From: Pseudomonas putida
Lineage (GTDB): Bacteria > Pseudomonadota > Gammaproteobacteria > Pseudomonadales > Pseudomonadaceae
Direction: 5' to 3'
DNA length: 64,000 nt
NCBI GenBank assembly: GCA_041071465.1
Contig: CP163498.1
Coordinates: 4,668,001 to 4,732,000, forward strand
Shown: positions 16,946-28,114 of the stretch, piece after piece
How the letters are laid out: each line of letters opens with the position of its first letter
How positions within the stretch are numbered: the first letter of the stretch is position 1
Position numbers and translations under genes: made by a program
The notes under the pieces: generated by a model
Databases searched by the model: none
Told to the model about the DNA's origin: nothing
What the model saw: only the letters and a program-made list of their open reading frames with translations

Positions 16946-18142
16946 GTGTTCAAACATGTCGATGCCTATGCCGGCGACCCGATCCTCTCGTTGATGGAAA
17001 CCTTCAAGGCCGACCCGCGCGCCGACAAGGTCAACCTGAGTATTGGCCTGTACTACGATGAGGCCGGCGTGGTGCCGCAACTGGCGGCTGTGGATGCGGT
17101 GGAAAAACGCATGGCCGGCCAGGACCACGAAGCCTCCCTGTACCTGCCGATGGAAGGCCTGGCCAGCTACCGCCAGGCGATCCAGGCGCTGCTGTTCGGT
17201 GCTGATCACCCCGCCGTGACGGGCGGTCGCGTGGCTACCGTGCAGACCGTGGGCGGCTCCGGTGCCCTTAAAGTTGGTGCCGACTTCCTCAAGCGCTACT
17301 TCCCGCAGTCCGAAGTCTGGGTCAGCAACCCGACCTGGGACAACCACCGCGCCATCTTCGAAGGCGCAGGCTTCAAGGTGCACACCTACCCGTACTTCGA
17401 CCAGGCCACCCGTGGCGTGGACTTCGACGGCATGCTGGCCACCCTGCAGACCCTGCCGGCCAACAGCGTGGTCCTGCTGCACCCGTGCTGCCACAACCCT
17501 ACCGGCGCCGACCTGGAACAGCACCAGTGGCAGCAAGTGGTCGAAGTGGTCAAGGCGCGCCAGCTGATCCCGTTCCTCGACATCGCCTACCAAGGCTTCG
17601 CCGAAGGCCTGGTGGAAGACGCCTACGCCATCCGCGAAATGGCCCGTGCCGGCGTGCCGTGCCTGGTCAGCAACTCGTTCTCGAAAATCTTCTCGCTGTA
17701 CGGCGAGCGGGTAGGCGGCCTGTCGGTGGTGTGCGATGACGACGCCACTGCCCAGAGCGTACTTGGCCAGTTGAAGGCCACCGTGCGCCGCAACTACTCC
17801 AGCCCGCCCAACTTCGGCGCCCAGCTGGTGGCTGGCGTGCTCAGCGATGCAGGCCTGAATGCCCAGTGGGCCGAAGAAGTCGAAGTGATGCGCAAGCGGA
17901 TCCTCGACATGCGCCAGGCGCTGGTCGATGCCCTGGCCGTGCTGCTGCCAGGCCAGGACTTCCAGTTCTTCCTGCGCCAGCGCGGCATGTTCAGCTACAC
18001 CGGCTTCAGCGTCGAGCAGGTGCGTCGCCTGCGTGACGAGTTCGGTGTGTACCTGATCGACAGCGGCCGCGTGTGCATGTCCGGCCTGCGCCCGGCCAAC
18101 CTGCAGCGGGTTGCCGAAGCGTTCGCCGCCGTTCAGAAGTAA
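16946..18142 (+). CDS. amaC: Aromatic-type class I aminotransferase, D-lysine pathway
   Basis: A 398-residue fold-type I PLP enzyme of the AspC/TyrB group. The PLP lysine is in [18 protein letters not shown] (Lys247), preceded by [13 protein letters not shown] and [14 protein letters not shown], and the substrate arginine is in [15 protein letters not shown]. The start is GTG at 16946 with AAGGAG nine bases upstream. In P. putida the equivalent gene next to dpkA (amaC) has been linked to D-lysine use as an aminotransferase alternative to AmaD. General aromatic or aspartate transamination is also compatible with the sequence. Directly downstream is a REP cluster, so transcription likely ends there. 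Confidence 0.88.
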   Translation: MFKHVDAYAGDPILSLMETFKADPRADKVNLSIGLYYDEAGVVPQLAAVDAVEKRMAGQDHEASLYLPMEGLASYRQAIQALLFGADHPAVTGGRVATVQTVGGSGALKVGADFLKRYFPQSEVWVSNPTWDNHRAIFEGAGFKVHTYPYFDQATRGVDFDGMLATLQTLPANSVVLLHPCCHNPTGADLEQHQWQQVVEVVKARQLIPFLDIAYQGFAEGLVEDAYAIREMARAGVPCLVSNSFSKIFSLYGERVGGLSVVCDDDATAQSVLGQLKATVRRNYSSPPNFGAQLVAGVLSDAGLNAQWAEEVEVMRKRILDMRQALVDALAVLLPGQDFQFFLRQRGMFSYTGFSVEQVRRLRDEFGVYLIDSGRVCMSGLRPANLQRVAEAFAAVQK

Positions 18143-18148
18143 TCCTCC

Positions 18149-18243
18149 AGGGGCCCAGCGCGGCCCCTGCATTCGCAGCTTCGCAGCGAGTAATGCCAGG
18201 GCCGCTTTGCGGCCCTTTCGCGGCGCAACGCCGCCCCCACAGG
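18149..18243. repeat. REP-type hairpin cluster after amaC
   Basis: It contains a hairpin AGGGGCC...GGCCCCT and a second GGGCCGCTTTGCGGCCC hairpin followed by a degenerate REP arm (CGCAACGCCGCCCCCACAGG). It lies seven bases after the amaC stop. It is a decayed relative of the paired REP elements elsewhere in the window and may terminate or protect the amaC message. Confidence 0.75.
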
Positions 18244-18280
18244 TCATTGCTGCAACCCGCGTTTTCAGCCAGCTGCACCT

Positions 18281-18335
18281 CACTTGTAAAGACAAGTGCA
18301 ACCGCCCCTCGGAAAAGGGCTTCGCAAGTGCAACC
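18281..18335 (+). promoter_or_regulatory. Hairpin plus direct repeats upstream of the amino-acid permease
   Basis: A perfect CACTTGT-N4-ACAAGTG inverted repeat (18281-18298) overlaps the first of two exact copies of CAAGTGCAACC (18293-18303 and 18325-18335). Their spacing of 32 bases is about three helical turns, so a protein could bind both on one DNA face. They lie 100-150 bases before the permease start, so they may be activator sites. The regulator is unknown. Confidence 0.5.
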
Positions 18336-18438
18336 TTTCCGTGCACAATCGCGCCCCTCTTTTCCGGTTGAGTTGGGCGAAGGCACTGTTTCGCCATTCT
18401 CAGCCTGTTGCAGTCTTGCGAGTGGAGCTTCACCCGGA

Positions 18439-19719
18439 ATGAATGAGCAGGCCCCAAGCGTTGAACAACGCTTTGCAGAATCGACCCCCGCCACCCTTGG
18501 CAGCTGGGCGCGTCACGACACCACCTGGATGCTGGGCCTGTTCGGCACAGCCATTGGCGCCGGAACCCTGTTCCTGCCGATCAACGCCGGCCTTGGCGGC
18601 TTCTGGCCGCTGCTGATCCTGGCCATCCTGGCCTTCCCGATGACGTACTTTGCCCACCGTGGGTTGACCCGATTCGTCCTGTCGGGGCGCAACGGTGGCG
18701 ACATTACCGAAGTGGTCAAGGAGCACTTCGGCAGCACCGCCGGTGCCTCGATCACCGTGCTGTACTTCTTCGCCATCTTCCCCATCCTGCTTATCTATAG
18801 CGTGGCGCTGACCAACACCGTGTCCAGCTTCATGGAGCACCAGTTGCACATGCAGCCGCCGCCGCGGGCCATCCTGTCGTTCGTGCTGATCCTCGGCCTG
18901 CTGGCCATCGTGCGCTGTGGCGAGCAGGCCACGGTCAAGGTCATGAGCCTGCTGGTGTACCCGTTCATCGTCGCCCTGGCGTTGCTGGGCCTGTATCTGG
19001 TGCCGCACTGGACGGGTGGCATCCTCGACAGCGCTACCGAGGTGCCACCGGCCTCGGCCTTCCTGCACACCCTGTGGCTGGCCATTCCGGTGATGGTGTT
19101 CTCGTTCAACCACTCGCCGATCATCTCGGCCTTTGCCGTTGACCAGAAGCGCCGCTACGGCGAGCACGCCGATGAGCGCAGCGGCCAGATCCTGCGTCGT
19201 GCCCACCTGCTGATGGTGGTGATGGTGCTGTTCTTCGTGTTCAGCTGCGTGCTCACCCTGAGCAGCGCCCAGCTGGCCGAAGCCAAGGCACAGAACCTGT
19301 CGATCCTGTCGTACCTGGCCAACCATTTCAGCAACCCGACCATCGCGTTCGCTGCGCCGTTGATCGCCTTCGTGGCCATTGCCAAGTCGTTCCTGGGCCA
19401 TTACATCGGTGCCAGCGAAGGCCTGAAGGGCATCATCGCCAAGACCGGCGCGCGCCCGGGTGCCAAAACCCTGGACCGCGTAGTTGCCGCGCTGATGCTA
19501 GTGGTGTGCTGGATCGTCGCCACCCTCAACCCGAGCATCCTGCGCATGATCGAATCGCTCGGCGGTCCGATCCTTGCGGTGCTGCTGTTCCTGATGCCGA
19601 TGTACGCCATCCGCCGTGTACCGTCGATGCGCAAGTACAGCGGTGCAGCCTCCAACGTATTCGTTGTGGTGGTCGGCCTGGTTGCGTTGACCTCGGTGGT
19701 GTACGGCCTGCTCGGCTGA
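18439..19719 (+). CDS. Amino-acid permease, SdaC/HAAAP family (serine/threonine-type)
   Basis: A 426-residue membrane protein with about eleven helices. The first helix has the HAAAP signature WMLGLFGTAIGAGTLFLPINAGLGGFWPL, followed by FAHRGLTRFVLSG, and FSFNHSPIISAFAVDQKRRYG lies in the middle. Family members (SdaC, TdcC, TnaB, TyrP, Mtr) are proton or sodium symporters for serine, threonine or aromatic amino acids; the Ser/Thr branch seems nearest. The start MNEQAPSVEQ is used; the frame stays open upstream over the REP and amaC end, which is accidental. It stands alone, with direct repeats before it and a strong terminator after it. Substrate is not assignable from sequence alone. Confidence 0.85.
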   Translation: MNEQAPSVEQRFAESTPATLGSWARHDTTWMLGLFGTAIGAGTLFLPINAGLGGFWPLLILAILAFPMTYFAHRGLTRFVLSGRNGGDITEVVKEHFGSTAGASITVLYFFAIFPILLIYSVALTNTVSSFMEHQLHMQPPPRAILSFVLILGLLAIVRCGEQATVKVMSLLVYPFIVALALLGLYLVPHWTGGILDSATEVPPASAFLHTLWLAIPVMVFSFNHSPIISAFAVDQKRRYGEHADERSGQILRRAHLLMVVMVLFFVFSCVLTLSSAQLAEAKAQNLSILSYLANHFSNPTIAFAAPLIAFVAIAKSFLGHYIGASEGLKGIIAKTGARPGAKTLDRVVAALMLVVCWIVATLNPSILRMIESLGGPILAVLLFLMPMYAIRRVPSMRKYSGAASNVFVVVVGLVALTSVVYGLLG

Positions 19720-19738
19720 TTCGCTGCCAGAAATAAAG

Positions 19739-19777
19739 AATGCCCGGGGCGCTTGTCGCAACCTGGGCATTTTTTTG
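19739..19777 (+). terminator. Rho-independent terminator after the amino-acid permease
   Basis: The stem AATGCCC...GGGCATT (extendable on the inner side through GG/CC) is followed by seven T residues, twenty bases after the permease stop. Confidence 0.85.
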
Positions 19778-19886
19778 TCCACAAGAATTGTCCGGCAATA
19801 GAACAATTTCACCTACCCCCATAGGCACCCGGCCGCCTTCATGCTTAACTCAGTGTCCTTTTCAAACCCCGTATAAGGATTTCGTC

Positions 19887-20387
19887 ATGGCTCAAGTGAC
19901 TCTCAAAGGCAACCCGGTTCAGGTCAAAGGCGAACTGCCGAAAGTCGGCGCCCAGGCTCCGGCCTTCTCCCTGGTCGGTGAAGGCCTGGCTGACAAGTCG
20001 CTGAAGGACTACGCCGGCAAGCGCAAGGTGCTGAACATCTTCCCGAGCGTCGACACCCCAACCTGCGCCACCTCCGTGCGCAAGTTCAACGCCCAGGCCA
20101 ATGATGTAACCAACACCGTGGTACTGTGCATTTCCGCCGACCTGCCGTTCGCCCAGGCCCGCTTCTGCGGCGCAGAAGGCCTGGAAAACGTGAAGAACCT
20201 GTCGACCCTGCGTGGCCGCGAGTTCCTCGAGAACTACGGCGTCGCCATCGCCGACGGCCCACTGGCCGGCCTGGCCGCCCGCGCCGTGGTGGTGCTGGAC
20301 GAGAGCGACAAGGTGCTGCACAGCGAGCTGGTTGGTGAAATTGCCGACGAGCCGAACTACGATGCAGCGCTGGCTGTACTGAAGTAA
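19887..20387 (+). CDS. tpx: Thiol peroxidase, atypical 2-Cys peroxiredoxin
   Basis: A 166-residue peroxiredoxin that reduces hydrogen peroxide and alkyl hydroperoxides with thioredoxin. The peroxidatic cysteine is in [17 protein letters not shown] (Cys60) and the resolving cysteine in ARFCGAEG (Cys94), both at the Tpx positions. GDKA-like N-terminus and the [26 protein letters not shown] end complete the family pattern. It is monocistronic between a terminator upstream (19739-19777) and a perfect-palindrome terminator downstream. It sits in the cytoplasm or periplasm depending on species; no signal peptide is seen here. Confidence 0.96.
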   Translation: MAQVTLKGNPVQVKGELPKVGAQAPAFSLVGEGLADKSLKDYAGKRKVLNIFPSVDTPTCATSVRKFNAQANDVTNTVVLCISADLPFAQARFCGAEGLENVKNLSTLRGREFLENYGVAIADGPLAGLAARAVVVLDESDKVLHSELVGEIADEPNYDAALAVLK

Positions 20388-20444
20388 AGGTTGTGGGGTA
20401 GGGCGGGCATCTGCAGCCCACCGTCGCCCCAAGCAACACCCTGT

Positions 20445-20475
20445 AACGGCCCGGAACGCGTTCCGGGCCGTTTTC
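20445..20475 (+). terminator. Rho-independent terminator after tpx
   Basis: A perfect palindrome with arms AACGGCCCGGAACG and CGTTCCGGGCCGTT, followed by TT and an AT-rich tail, 57 bases after the tpx stop. Confidence 0.88.
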
Positions 20476-20605
20476 ATTTAAAATTCCGCGTCTTGGCAAC
20501 GTCAGGCAAAGGTAAACCTCTGGTAAAGGCCCTTTGCTAAAACGATGGCAGTGCTTATCGTTCACCCTCCCGAAGTCGTCATTCCGAACAAGGTTCGTTC
20601 AACCC

Positions 20606-21916
20606 ATGCAAGCGTCCAATTCCCGTTCCCCTCGTCGCTGGCTCGTCGGCCTGCTGATCCTGCTGCTGGTGGCTGCACTGGCCTGGTGGCTTTGGCCTGC
20701 AGCAACGCCCGCGCACAAAGAAGCCAGCGGCGGCGGGCGCGGCGGCAAGGGCATGGGCATGATGGGGGGGCGGCCAGGCTTCGGCGGCTCCAGCGACCCG
20801 GTGCCGGTGCGCGTCGAACCGGTACGGGTGGGTGATTTTCCGCTGTACTACAAGGCCCTGGGCACCGTCACTGCAACCAACACAGTGAACGTCCGCAGCC
20901 GGGTGGCAGGCGAACTGGTGAAAATCCACTTCAAGGAAGGCCAGCAGGTCAAGGCCGGCGACCTGCTCGCCGAAATCGACCCGCGCTCGTACCGCATCGC
21001 CCTGCAGCAGGCCGAAGGCACCCTGGCGCAGAACCAGGCACAGTTGAAGAACGCCCAGGTCGACCTGGCCCGCTATAAAGGCCTGTACGCCGAAGACAGT
21101 ATCGCCAAGCAAACCCTCGACACCGCCGAAGCACAAGTGGCGCAGTTCCAGGGGCTGGTCAAGACCAATCAGGCACAGGTCAACGATGCTCGCCTGAACC
21201 TCGACTTCACTCAAATTCGTTCGCCAATCAACGGCCGTGTAGGCCTGCGCCAACTCGACCTGGGCAACCTGGTGGCGGCCAACGACGCCACCGCACTGGT
21301 GGTGATCACCCAGACCGAGCCGATCAGCGTCGCCTTCACCCTGCCGGAAACCGAGCTGAGCACCGTGCTGGAGCGCTACCGCAGTGGCGCGAGCCTGCCG
21401 GTCGAGGCCTGGGACCGCAGTGACAGCAAGCTGCAGTCCACTGGTGTGCTGGGCAGCATCGACAACCAGATCGACACCACCACCGGCACCCTGAAGTTCA
21501 AGGGCCGCTTCGAGAACAAGGACCTGGCCCTGTTCCCCAACCAGTTCGTCAACGTGCGCCTGCTGGCCGACACACTCAAGCAGGTGGTCATGGCCCCGGC
21601 TGCGGCCATCCAGTTTGGCAACGACGGCACCTTTGCCTATGTGGTCAACGCCGAAAGCACCGTGAACGTGCGCAAGCTCAAGGTTGGCGCCAGCGACGGC
21701 GAGAACAGCGTCATTCTCGAAGGCCTCAAGGCGGGCGACCGCCTGGTGCTTGAAGGCACCGACCGCCTGCGCGAAGGCACCAAGGTGGAAGTGGTAGAAG
21801 ACAGCTCGCAAGTGCCGACCACGCCCGGCCAGCACCTGCAAGGCCAGGAAGCCAAGGGCTCGGCGCACACAGGTGAAGCACAGCCCGGTAACGCAGCAGG
21901 CAAGGCGGGCGCATGA
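20606..21916 (+). CDS. muxA: RND efflux periplasmic adaptor (MdtA/MuxA type)
   Basis: A 436-residue membrane fusion protein. One N-terminal membrane helix (about residues 12-30) is followed by a Gly/Met-rich linker (residues about 41-62, containing GKGMGMMGG). Then come the lipoyl/hairpin halves ([64 protein letters not shown]) and the barrel domain. It links the two inner-membrane RND pumps encoded next to the outer-membrane channel. The order adaptor-pump-pump-channel with 4-base overlaps is that of mdtABC and P. aeruginosa muxABC-opmB. The first gene; the adaptor stop overlaps the muxB start (ATGA). Substrates of the Mux pump include some aromatic antibiotics; not deducible here. Confidence 0.93.
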   Translation: MQASNSRSPRRWLVGLLILLLVAALAWWLWPAATPAHKEASGGGRGGKGMGMMGGRPGFGGSSDPVPVRVEPVRVGDFPLYYKALGTVTATNTVNVRSRVAGELVKIHFKEGQQVKAGDLLAEIDPRSYRIALQQAEGTLAQNQAQLKNAQVDLARYKGLYAEDSIAKQTLDTAEAQVAQFQGLVKTNQAQVNDARLNLDFTQIRSPINGRVGLRQLDLGNLVAANDATALVVITQTEPISVAFTLPETELSTVLERYRSGASLPVEAWDRSDSKLQSTGVLGSIDNQIDTTTGTLKFKGRFENKDLALFPNQFVNVRLLADTLKQVVMAPAAAIQFGNDGTFAYVVNAESTVNVRKLKVGASDGENSVILEGLKAGDRLVLEGTDRLREGTKVEVVEDSSQVPTTPGQHLQGQEAKGSAHTGEAQPGNAAGKAGA

Positions 21917-24900
21917 ACCTCTCGCGTCTGTTCATCCTGCGGCCGGTCGCCACCACGCTGAGCATGCTGGCCATTGTCCTGGCCGGCCTGATCGCCTACA
22001 AGCTGCTGCCGGTGTCCGCATTGCCGCAGGTGGACTACCCGACCATCCGCGTGATGACCCTGTACCCTGGCGCCAGCCCGCAGGTCATGACCAGCGCCGT
22101 CACCGCGCCACTGGAGCGCCAGTTCGGCCAGATGCCGGGCCTGGAGCAGATGGCCTCGACCAGCTCCGGTGGCGCGTCGGTGCTGACCCTGCGCTTCAAC
22201 CTCGACATGAACATGGACGTTGCCGAGCAACAGGTGCAGGCCGCGATCAACGCCGCCAGCAACCTGCTGCCCAGCGACTTGCCGGCACCGCCGGTGTACA
22301 ACAAGGTCAACCCGGCCGACACCCCGGTGCTGACCTTGGCCATCTCCAGCAAGACCATGCCGCTGCCCAAGCTCAACGACCTGGTCGATACCCGCGTGGC
22401 GCAAAAGCTCGCGCAGATCAGCGGCGTGGGCATGGTCAGTATTGCCGGCGGCCAGCGCCAGGCGGTGCGGATCAAGGTCAACGTCGACGCTCTGGCGGCC
22501 AACGGCCTGAACCTGGACGACGTGCGTACCCTGATCGGCGCTTCCAACGTCAACCAGCCCAAAGGCAACTTCGACGGCCCGACACGGGTGTCGATGCTCG
22601 ATGCCAACGACCAACTGCGTTCCCCCGAGGAATACGCCAACCTGATTCTGGCCTACAACAATGGCGCTCCGCTGCGCCTGAAAGACGTAGCCGAAATCGT
22701 CGACGGCGCCGAAAACGAACGCCTGGCCGCCTGGGCCAACGAAAACCACGCGGTGCTGCTGAACATCCAGCGTCAGCCGGGCGCCAACGTGATCGAAGTG
22801 GTCGACCGCATCAAGGACCTGCTGCCGTCGATCACCGACAACCTGCCGGCTGGCCTCGATGTCTCGGTGCTGACCGACCGCACCCAGACCATCCGCGCCG
22901 CGGTCAAGGACGTGCAACACGAACTGCTGATCGCCATCGTGCTGGTGGTGATGGTCACCTTCGTCTTCCTGCGCCGCTTCAGCGCCACCCTCATTCCATC
23001 GATTGCCGTGCCACTGTCGCTGATTGGCACCTTCGGGGTGATGTACCTGGCCGGTTTCTCGGTCAACAACCTGACGCTGATGGCCCTGACCATTGCCACA
23101 GGCTTCGTGGTCGATGATGCCATCGTCATGCTGGAGAACATCTCCCGGCACATCGAAGAGGGCGAGACCCCCATGCAGGCGGCGCTCAAGGGCGCCCGGC
23201 AGATCGGCTTCACCCTGATTTCGCTGACCTTCTCGCTGATCGCCGTACTGATCCCGCTGCTGTTCATGGCTGACGTGGTCGGCCGCTTGTTCCGCGAGTT
23301 CGCCATCACCCTGGCGGTGGCCATCCTGATTTCCCTGGTGGTGTCGCTGACCCTGACGCCGATGATGTGCGCGCGCCTGCTCAAGCGTGAGCCCAAGGAA
23401 GAGGAACAAAGCCGTTTCTACCGCGCCAGCGGTGCCTGGATCGACTGGCTGATCAAGCACTACGGCAGTGCCCTGCAGTGGGTGCTGAAGCACCAACCGC
23501 TGACCCTGCTGGTGGCAGTGGCCAGCCTGGCGCTGACGGTATTCTTGTACATGGTGGTGCCCAAAGGCTTCTTCCCGGTGCAGGACACCGGGGTGATCCA
23601 GGGTATCTCCGAAGCGCCGCAGTCCACCTCGTTCGCCGCCATGAGCGAGCGCCAGCAGGCGCTGAGCAAGGTGATCCTGCAAGACCCTGCGGTGCAAAGC
23701 CTGTCGTCCTACATCGGTGTCGACGGCGACAACGCCACGCTCAACAGCGGCCGCCTGCTGATCAACCTCAAGCCCCACGGCGAGCGCGATGTCACCGCCA
23801 GCCAAGTGATCAGCCGCCTGCAGCCGCAAGTCGACCGGCTGGTGGGCATCCGTCTGTTCATGCAGCCGGTACAGGACCTGAGCATCGAGGACCGGGTCAG
23901 CCGTACCCAGTACCAGTTCAGTCTGTCGTCGCCGGACGCCGACCTGCTGGCGCAGTGGAGCGGCAAGCTGGTGCAGGCGCTGCAGCAGCGCCCGGAATTG
24001 GCCGACGTGGCCAGCGATCTGCAGGACAAGGGCCTGCAGGTGTACCTGGTGATCGACCGTGACATGGCCAGCCGCCTGGGCATTACCGTGTCACAAATCA
24101 CCAACGCCCTGTACGACGCCTTCGGCCAGCGGCAGATCTCCACCATCTACACCCAGGCCAGCCAGTACCGCGTGGTGCTGCAGTCGCAGGATGCCGCCGT
24201 GATTGGCCCGCAGGCGCTGGAGTCAATCCACGTCAAGGCCACCGATGGCGGCCAGGTGCGCCTGTCGGCGCTGGCGCGCATCGAGCAGCGTCAGGCGCAG
24301 TTGGCCATTTCCCACATCGGCCAGTTCCCGGCAGTGACTCTGTCGTTCAACCTGGGCCACGGTGCATCGCTGGGCGAGGCGGTGCAGGTGATCGAGCAGG
24401 TGCAGAAGGACATCGGCATGCCGCTGGGCGTGCAAACCCGCTTCCAGGGCGCGGCCGAGGCCTTCCAGGCATCGCTGTCGAGTACCTTGCTGCTGATTTT
24501 GGCAGCGGTGGTGACCATGTACATCGTGCTGGGCGTGCTGTACGAGAGCTACATCCACCCGGTGACCATCCTCTCGACCTTGCCATCGGCAGCGGTGGGG
24601 GCCTTGCTGGCCTTGCTCATCAGCGGCAACGACCTGGGCATGATTGCCATCATCGGCATCATCCTGCTGATCGGCATCGTCAAGAAGAACGCGATCATGA
24701 TGATCGACTTCGCCCTGGAGGCTGAGCGCCACCAGGGCATGAGCCCGCGCGATGCCATCTACCAGGCGGCGCTGCTGCGCTTCCGGCCGATCCTGATGAC
24801 CACCCTGGCCGCGCTGTTCGGTGCGGTGCCGCTGATGCTCGCCACCGGTTCGGGCGCCGAGCTGCGCCAGCCGCTGGGCCTGGTGATGGTCGGCGGGCTG

Positions 24901-25011
24901 CTGGTCAGCCAGGTGCTGACGCTGTTCACCACCCCGGTCATCTACCTGTACTTCGACCGCCTGGCCCGCCGCTGGCGCCCGGCCACTGACGTGAAGCAGG
25001 CCGAGGCATGA
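21913..25011 (+). CDS. muxB: RND efflux pump subunit (MdtB/MuxB type)
   Basis: A 1032-residue HAE1-type RND permease. The N-terminal [18 protein letters not shown] helix leads into the porter domain, twelve membrane helices are present, and the proton-relay aspartates are in [17 protein letters not shown] (helix 4). The typical end of the second half, [56 protein letters not shown], is intact. With MuxC it forms a heterotrimeric pump, a feature specific to MdtBC/MuxBC. Starts four bases before the end of muxA and ends overlapping muxC by four bases. Confidence 0.95.
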   Translation: MNLSRLFILRPVATTLSMLAIVLAGLIAYKLLPVSALPQVDYPTIRVMTLYPGASPQVMTSAVTAPLERQFGQMPGLEQMASTSSGGASVLTLRFNLDMNMDVAEQQVQAAINAASNLLPSDLPAPPVYNKVNPADTPVLTLAISSKTMPLPKLNDLVDTRVAQKLAQISGVGMVSIAGGQRQAVRIKVNVDALAANGLNLDDVRTLIGASNVNQPKGNFDGPTRVSMLDANDQLRSPEEYANLILAYNNGAPLRLKDVAEIVDGAENERLAAWANENHAVLLNIQRQPGANVIEVVDRIKDLLPSITDNLPAGLDVSVLTDRTQTIRAAVKDVQHELLIAIVLVVMVTFVFLRRFSATLIPSIAVPLSLIGTFGVMYLAGFSVNNLTLMALTIATGFVVDDAIVMLENISRHIEEGETPMQAALKGARQIGFTLISLTFSLIAVLIPLLFMADVVGRLFREFAITLAVAILISLVVSLTLTPMMCARLLKREPKEEEQSRFYRASGAWIDWLIKHYGSALQWVLKHQPLTLLVAVASLALTVFLYMVVPKGFFPVQDTGVIQGISEAPQSTSFAAMSERQQALSKVILQDPAVQSLSSYIGVDGDNATLNSGRLLINLKPHGERDVTASQVISRLQPQVDRLVGIRLFMQPVQDLSIEDRVSRTQYQFSLSSPDADLLAQWSGKLVQALQQRPELADVASDLQDKGLQVYLVIDRDMASRLGITVSQITNALYDAFGQRQISTIYTQASQYRVVLQSQDAAVIGPQALESIHVKATDGGQVRLSALARIEQRQAQLAISHIGQFPAVTLSFNLGHGASLGEAVQVIEQVQKDIGMPLGVQTRFQGAAEAFQASLSSTLLLILAAVVTMYIVLGVLYESYIHPVTILSTLPSAAVGALLALLISGNDLGMIAIIGIILLIGIVKKNAIMMIDFALEAERHQGMSPRDAIYQAALLRFRPILMTTLAALFGAVPLMLATGSGAELRQPLGLVMVGGLLVSQVLTLFTTPVIYLYFDRLARRWRPATDVKQAEA

Positions 25012-28000
25012 ACCTGTCCGGTCCGTTCATCCGTCGCCCGGTGGCGACCATGCTGTTGAGCCTGGCGATCATGCTGCTGGGTGGGGTCAGCTTTGGCTTG
25101 CTGCCGGTGGCGCCGCTGCCGCAAATGGACTTCCCGGTAATCGTGGTGTCGGCCAACCTGTCCGGCGCCAGCCCCGAGGTCATGGCCTCCACCGTGGCCA
25201 CGCCGCTGGAGCGCAAGCTGGGGAGTATCGCTGGCGTCACCACACTCACCAGCAGCTCCAACCAAGGCTCCACCCGGGTGGTGATCGGCTTCGAGATGGG
25301 CCGCGACATCGACGGCGCGGCACGTGAGGTGCAGGCAGCGATCAACGCCACCCGCAACCTGCTGCCCAGCGGCATGCGCAGCATGCCCACCTACAAGAAG
25401 ATCAACCCGTCACAAGCGCCGATCATGGTGCTGTCGCTGACCTCGGATGTGCTGCAGAAGGGCCAGCTGTACGACCTGGCCGACACCATCCTGTCGCAGA
25501 GCCTGGCCCAGGTGTCGGGGGTAGGGGAGGTGCAGATCGGTGGCAGTTCGTTGCCGGCCGTGCGCATTGCCGTCGAGCCGCAATTGCTCAACCAGTACAA
25601 CCTGTCGCTGGACGAGGTGCGCACGGCGGTGTCCAACGCCAACCAGCGCCGGCCCATGGGCTTTGTCGAGGACGCCGAACGCAACTGGCAGGTGCGTGCC
25701 AACGACCAGCTGGAAAGCGCCAAGGACTATGAGCCGGTGGTGATCCGCCAGCAGAACGGCACCATCCTGCGGCTGTCCGACGTGGCGACCATCACCGACG
25801 GCGTCGAGAACCGCTACAACAGTGGCTTCTTCAATGACCAGGCAGCGGTGCTGTTGGTGGTCAACCGTCAGACCGGCGCCAACATCATCGAAACGGTCGA
25901 CCAGATCAAGGCGCAGTTGCCGGCCTTGCAGTCGTTGCTGCCCGCCAGCGTGCAACTGAACGTGGCCATGGATCGCTCGCCTGTGATCAAGGCCACGCTG
26001 AAAGAGGCCGAGCACACTTTGCTGATCGCCGTGGTGCTGGTGATCCTGGTGGTCTACCTGTTCCTCGGCAGCCTGCGCGCCTCGCTGATCCCCAGCCTGG
26101 CGGTGCCGGTATCGCTGGTGGGCACGTTCGCGGTCATGTACCTGTGCGGCTTCTCGCTCAATAACCTGTCGCTGATGGCGCTGATCCTCGCCACCGGGCT
26201 GGTTGTGGACGACGCCATCGTGGTGCTGGAGAACATTTCCAGGCACATCGAGGACGGCCAGCCGCCGATGAAGGCGGCCTTCCTGGGCGCCAAGGAAGTG
26301 GGCTTCACCTTGCTGTCGATGAACGTGTCGCTGGTGGCGGTGTTTGTCTCCATCCTGTTCATGGGGGCATTGTGCGCAACCTGTTCCAGGAGTTTTCCAT
26401 TACCCTGGCGGCGGCGATCATCGTCTCGCTGGTGGTGTCGTTGACCCTCACACCGATGCTTTGCGCTCGCTGGCTCAAGCCGCACCAGGCTGAACAGACC
26501 CGCCTGCAGCGGTGGAGCGACAAGCTGCATCAACGCATGGTCAATGCCTATGACCGCAGCCTGGGCTGGGCCATTCGCCACAGGCGCCTGACCCTGCTCA
26601 GCCTGCTGGCCACCATCGGCATCAACATCGCCCTGTACGTGGTGGTGCCCAAGACGCTGATGCCGCAGCAGGACACCGGCCAACTGATGGGCTTTATCCG
26701 CGGCGACGATGGTCTGTCGTTCAGCGTGATGCAGCCGAAGATGGAAATCTACCGTCGCGCCTTGCTTGCCGACCCGGCCGTGCAGAGCGTTGCCGGTTTC
26801 ATCGGTGGCAACAGCGGCACCAACAACGCCATGGTGCTGGTGCGCCTGAAACCGATCAGCGAGCGCAAGATCGATGCGCAGAAGGTGATCGAGCGCCTGC
26901 GCAAGGAAATGCCCAAAGTGCCCGGCGGGCGTCTGTTCCTGATGGCCGACCAGGACTTGCAACTGGGGGGCGGGGGGCGTGACCAGACCTCGTCGCAGTA
27001 CCTGTATACCCTGCAAAGCGGTGACCTGGCGGCATTGCGCCAGTGGTTCCCCAAGGTGGTCGCGGCGCTGCGTGCGCTACCGGAATTGACCGCCATCGAC
27101 GCCCGCGATGGTGCCGGTACCCAACAGGTGACGCTGGTGGTCGACCGTGACCAGGCCAAGCGCCTGGGCATCGACATGGACATGGTCACCACGGTACTGA
27201 ACAACGCTTACAGCCAGCGGCAGATCTCCACTATCTACGACAGCCTCAACCAGTACCAGGTGGTGCTGGAGATCAACCCGAAATACGCCTGGGACCCAAG
27301 CACTCTCGAACAAGTGCAGGTGATTACCGCCGACGGGGCTCGCGTGCCGTTGTCGACCATCGCCCGCTACGAAAACAGCCTGGCCAACGACCGGGTCAGC
27401 CACGAAGGCCAGTTCGCCTCGGAGGATATCGCCTTCGACGTCGCCGAAGGCTACAGCCCCGACCAGGCCATGGCGGCGCTGGAGCGCGCGGTGGCCAAGC
27501 TGGGCTTACCCGAGGAGGTGATTGCCAAGCTCGGCGGCACTGCCGATGCCTTTGCCAAGACCCAACAGGGCCAGCCCTTCATGATCCTTGGCGCACTGCT
27601 GCTGGTGTACCTGGTGCTGGGCATTCTTTATGAAAGCTACATCCACCCGCTGACCATTCTCTCGACACTGCCTTCGGCCGGCGTCGGTGCCTTGCTGGCG
27701 TTGTACGTCACCGGCGGCGAGTTCAGCCTGATCTCGCTGCTGGGGCTATTCCTGCTGATTGGCGGGGTGAAGAAAAACGCCATTCTGATGATCGACCTGG
27801 CTTTGCAACTGGAGCGCCACCAGGGCCTGTCGCCGGAAGAGTCGATCCGCCGGGCCTGCCTGCTGCGCCTGCGGCCGATCCTGATGACCACCCTGGCAGC
27901 CATCCTCGGCGCCTTGCCGTTGCTGTTGAGCCACGCCGAAGGCGCAGAAATGCGCCAGCCGCTGGGCCTGACCATCATCGGCGGCCTGGTGTTCAGCCAG

Positions 28001-28114
28001 ATTCTCACTCTTTATACAACGCCGGTTGTCTACCTGTACCTGGACCGCCTGCGCCACCGTTTCAACCGTTGGCGCGGCGTGCGCACCGACGCCGCCCTGG
28101 AAACCCCGCTATGA
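25008..28114 (+). pseudogene. muxC: RND efflux pump subunit (MdtC/MuxC type), single-base frameshift
   Basis: The first frame (25008-26444) runs through the porter domain and helix 4 ([23 protein letters not shown]). It then changes after VSILFMG, while the second frame (open from before 26372) resumes with [34 protein letters not shown] and continues to the normal end. Adding one G to the run at 26363-26367 restores [12 protein letters not shown] and a 1035-residue protein, the usual MuxC length. Everything else, including the ATGA overlaps to muxB and opmB, is intact, so an assembly error in a homopolymer is likelier than decay. If real, the MuxBC heterotrimer would be lost. Sequence family secure. 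Confidence 0.93.

Noticed and set aside
18073..18438. Longer N-terminus for the amino-acid permease
   Set aside because: It would overlap amaC and read through the REP hairpins. The start at 18439 gives the normal family length.
21637..23829. 730-codon open frame on the minus strand opposite muxA/muxB
   Set aside because: It lies exactly antisense to conserved pump genes, has a His/Gln/Gly-rich composition expected from reading GC-biased codons backwards, and shows no family similarity or ribosome site.
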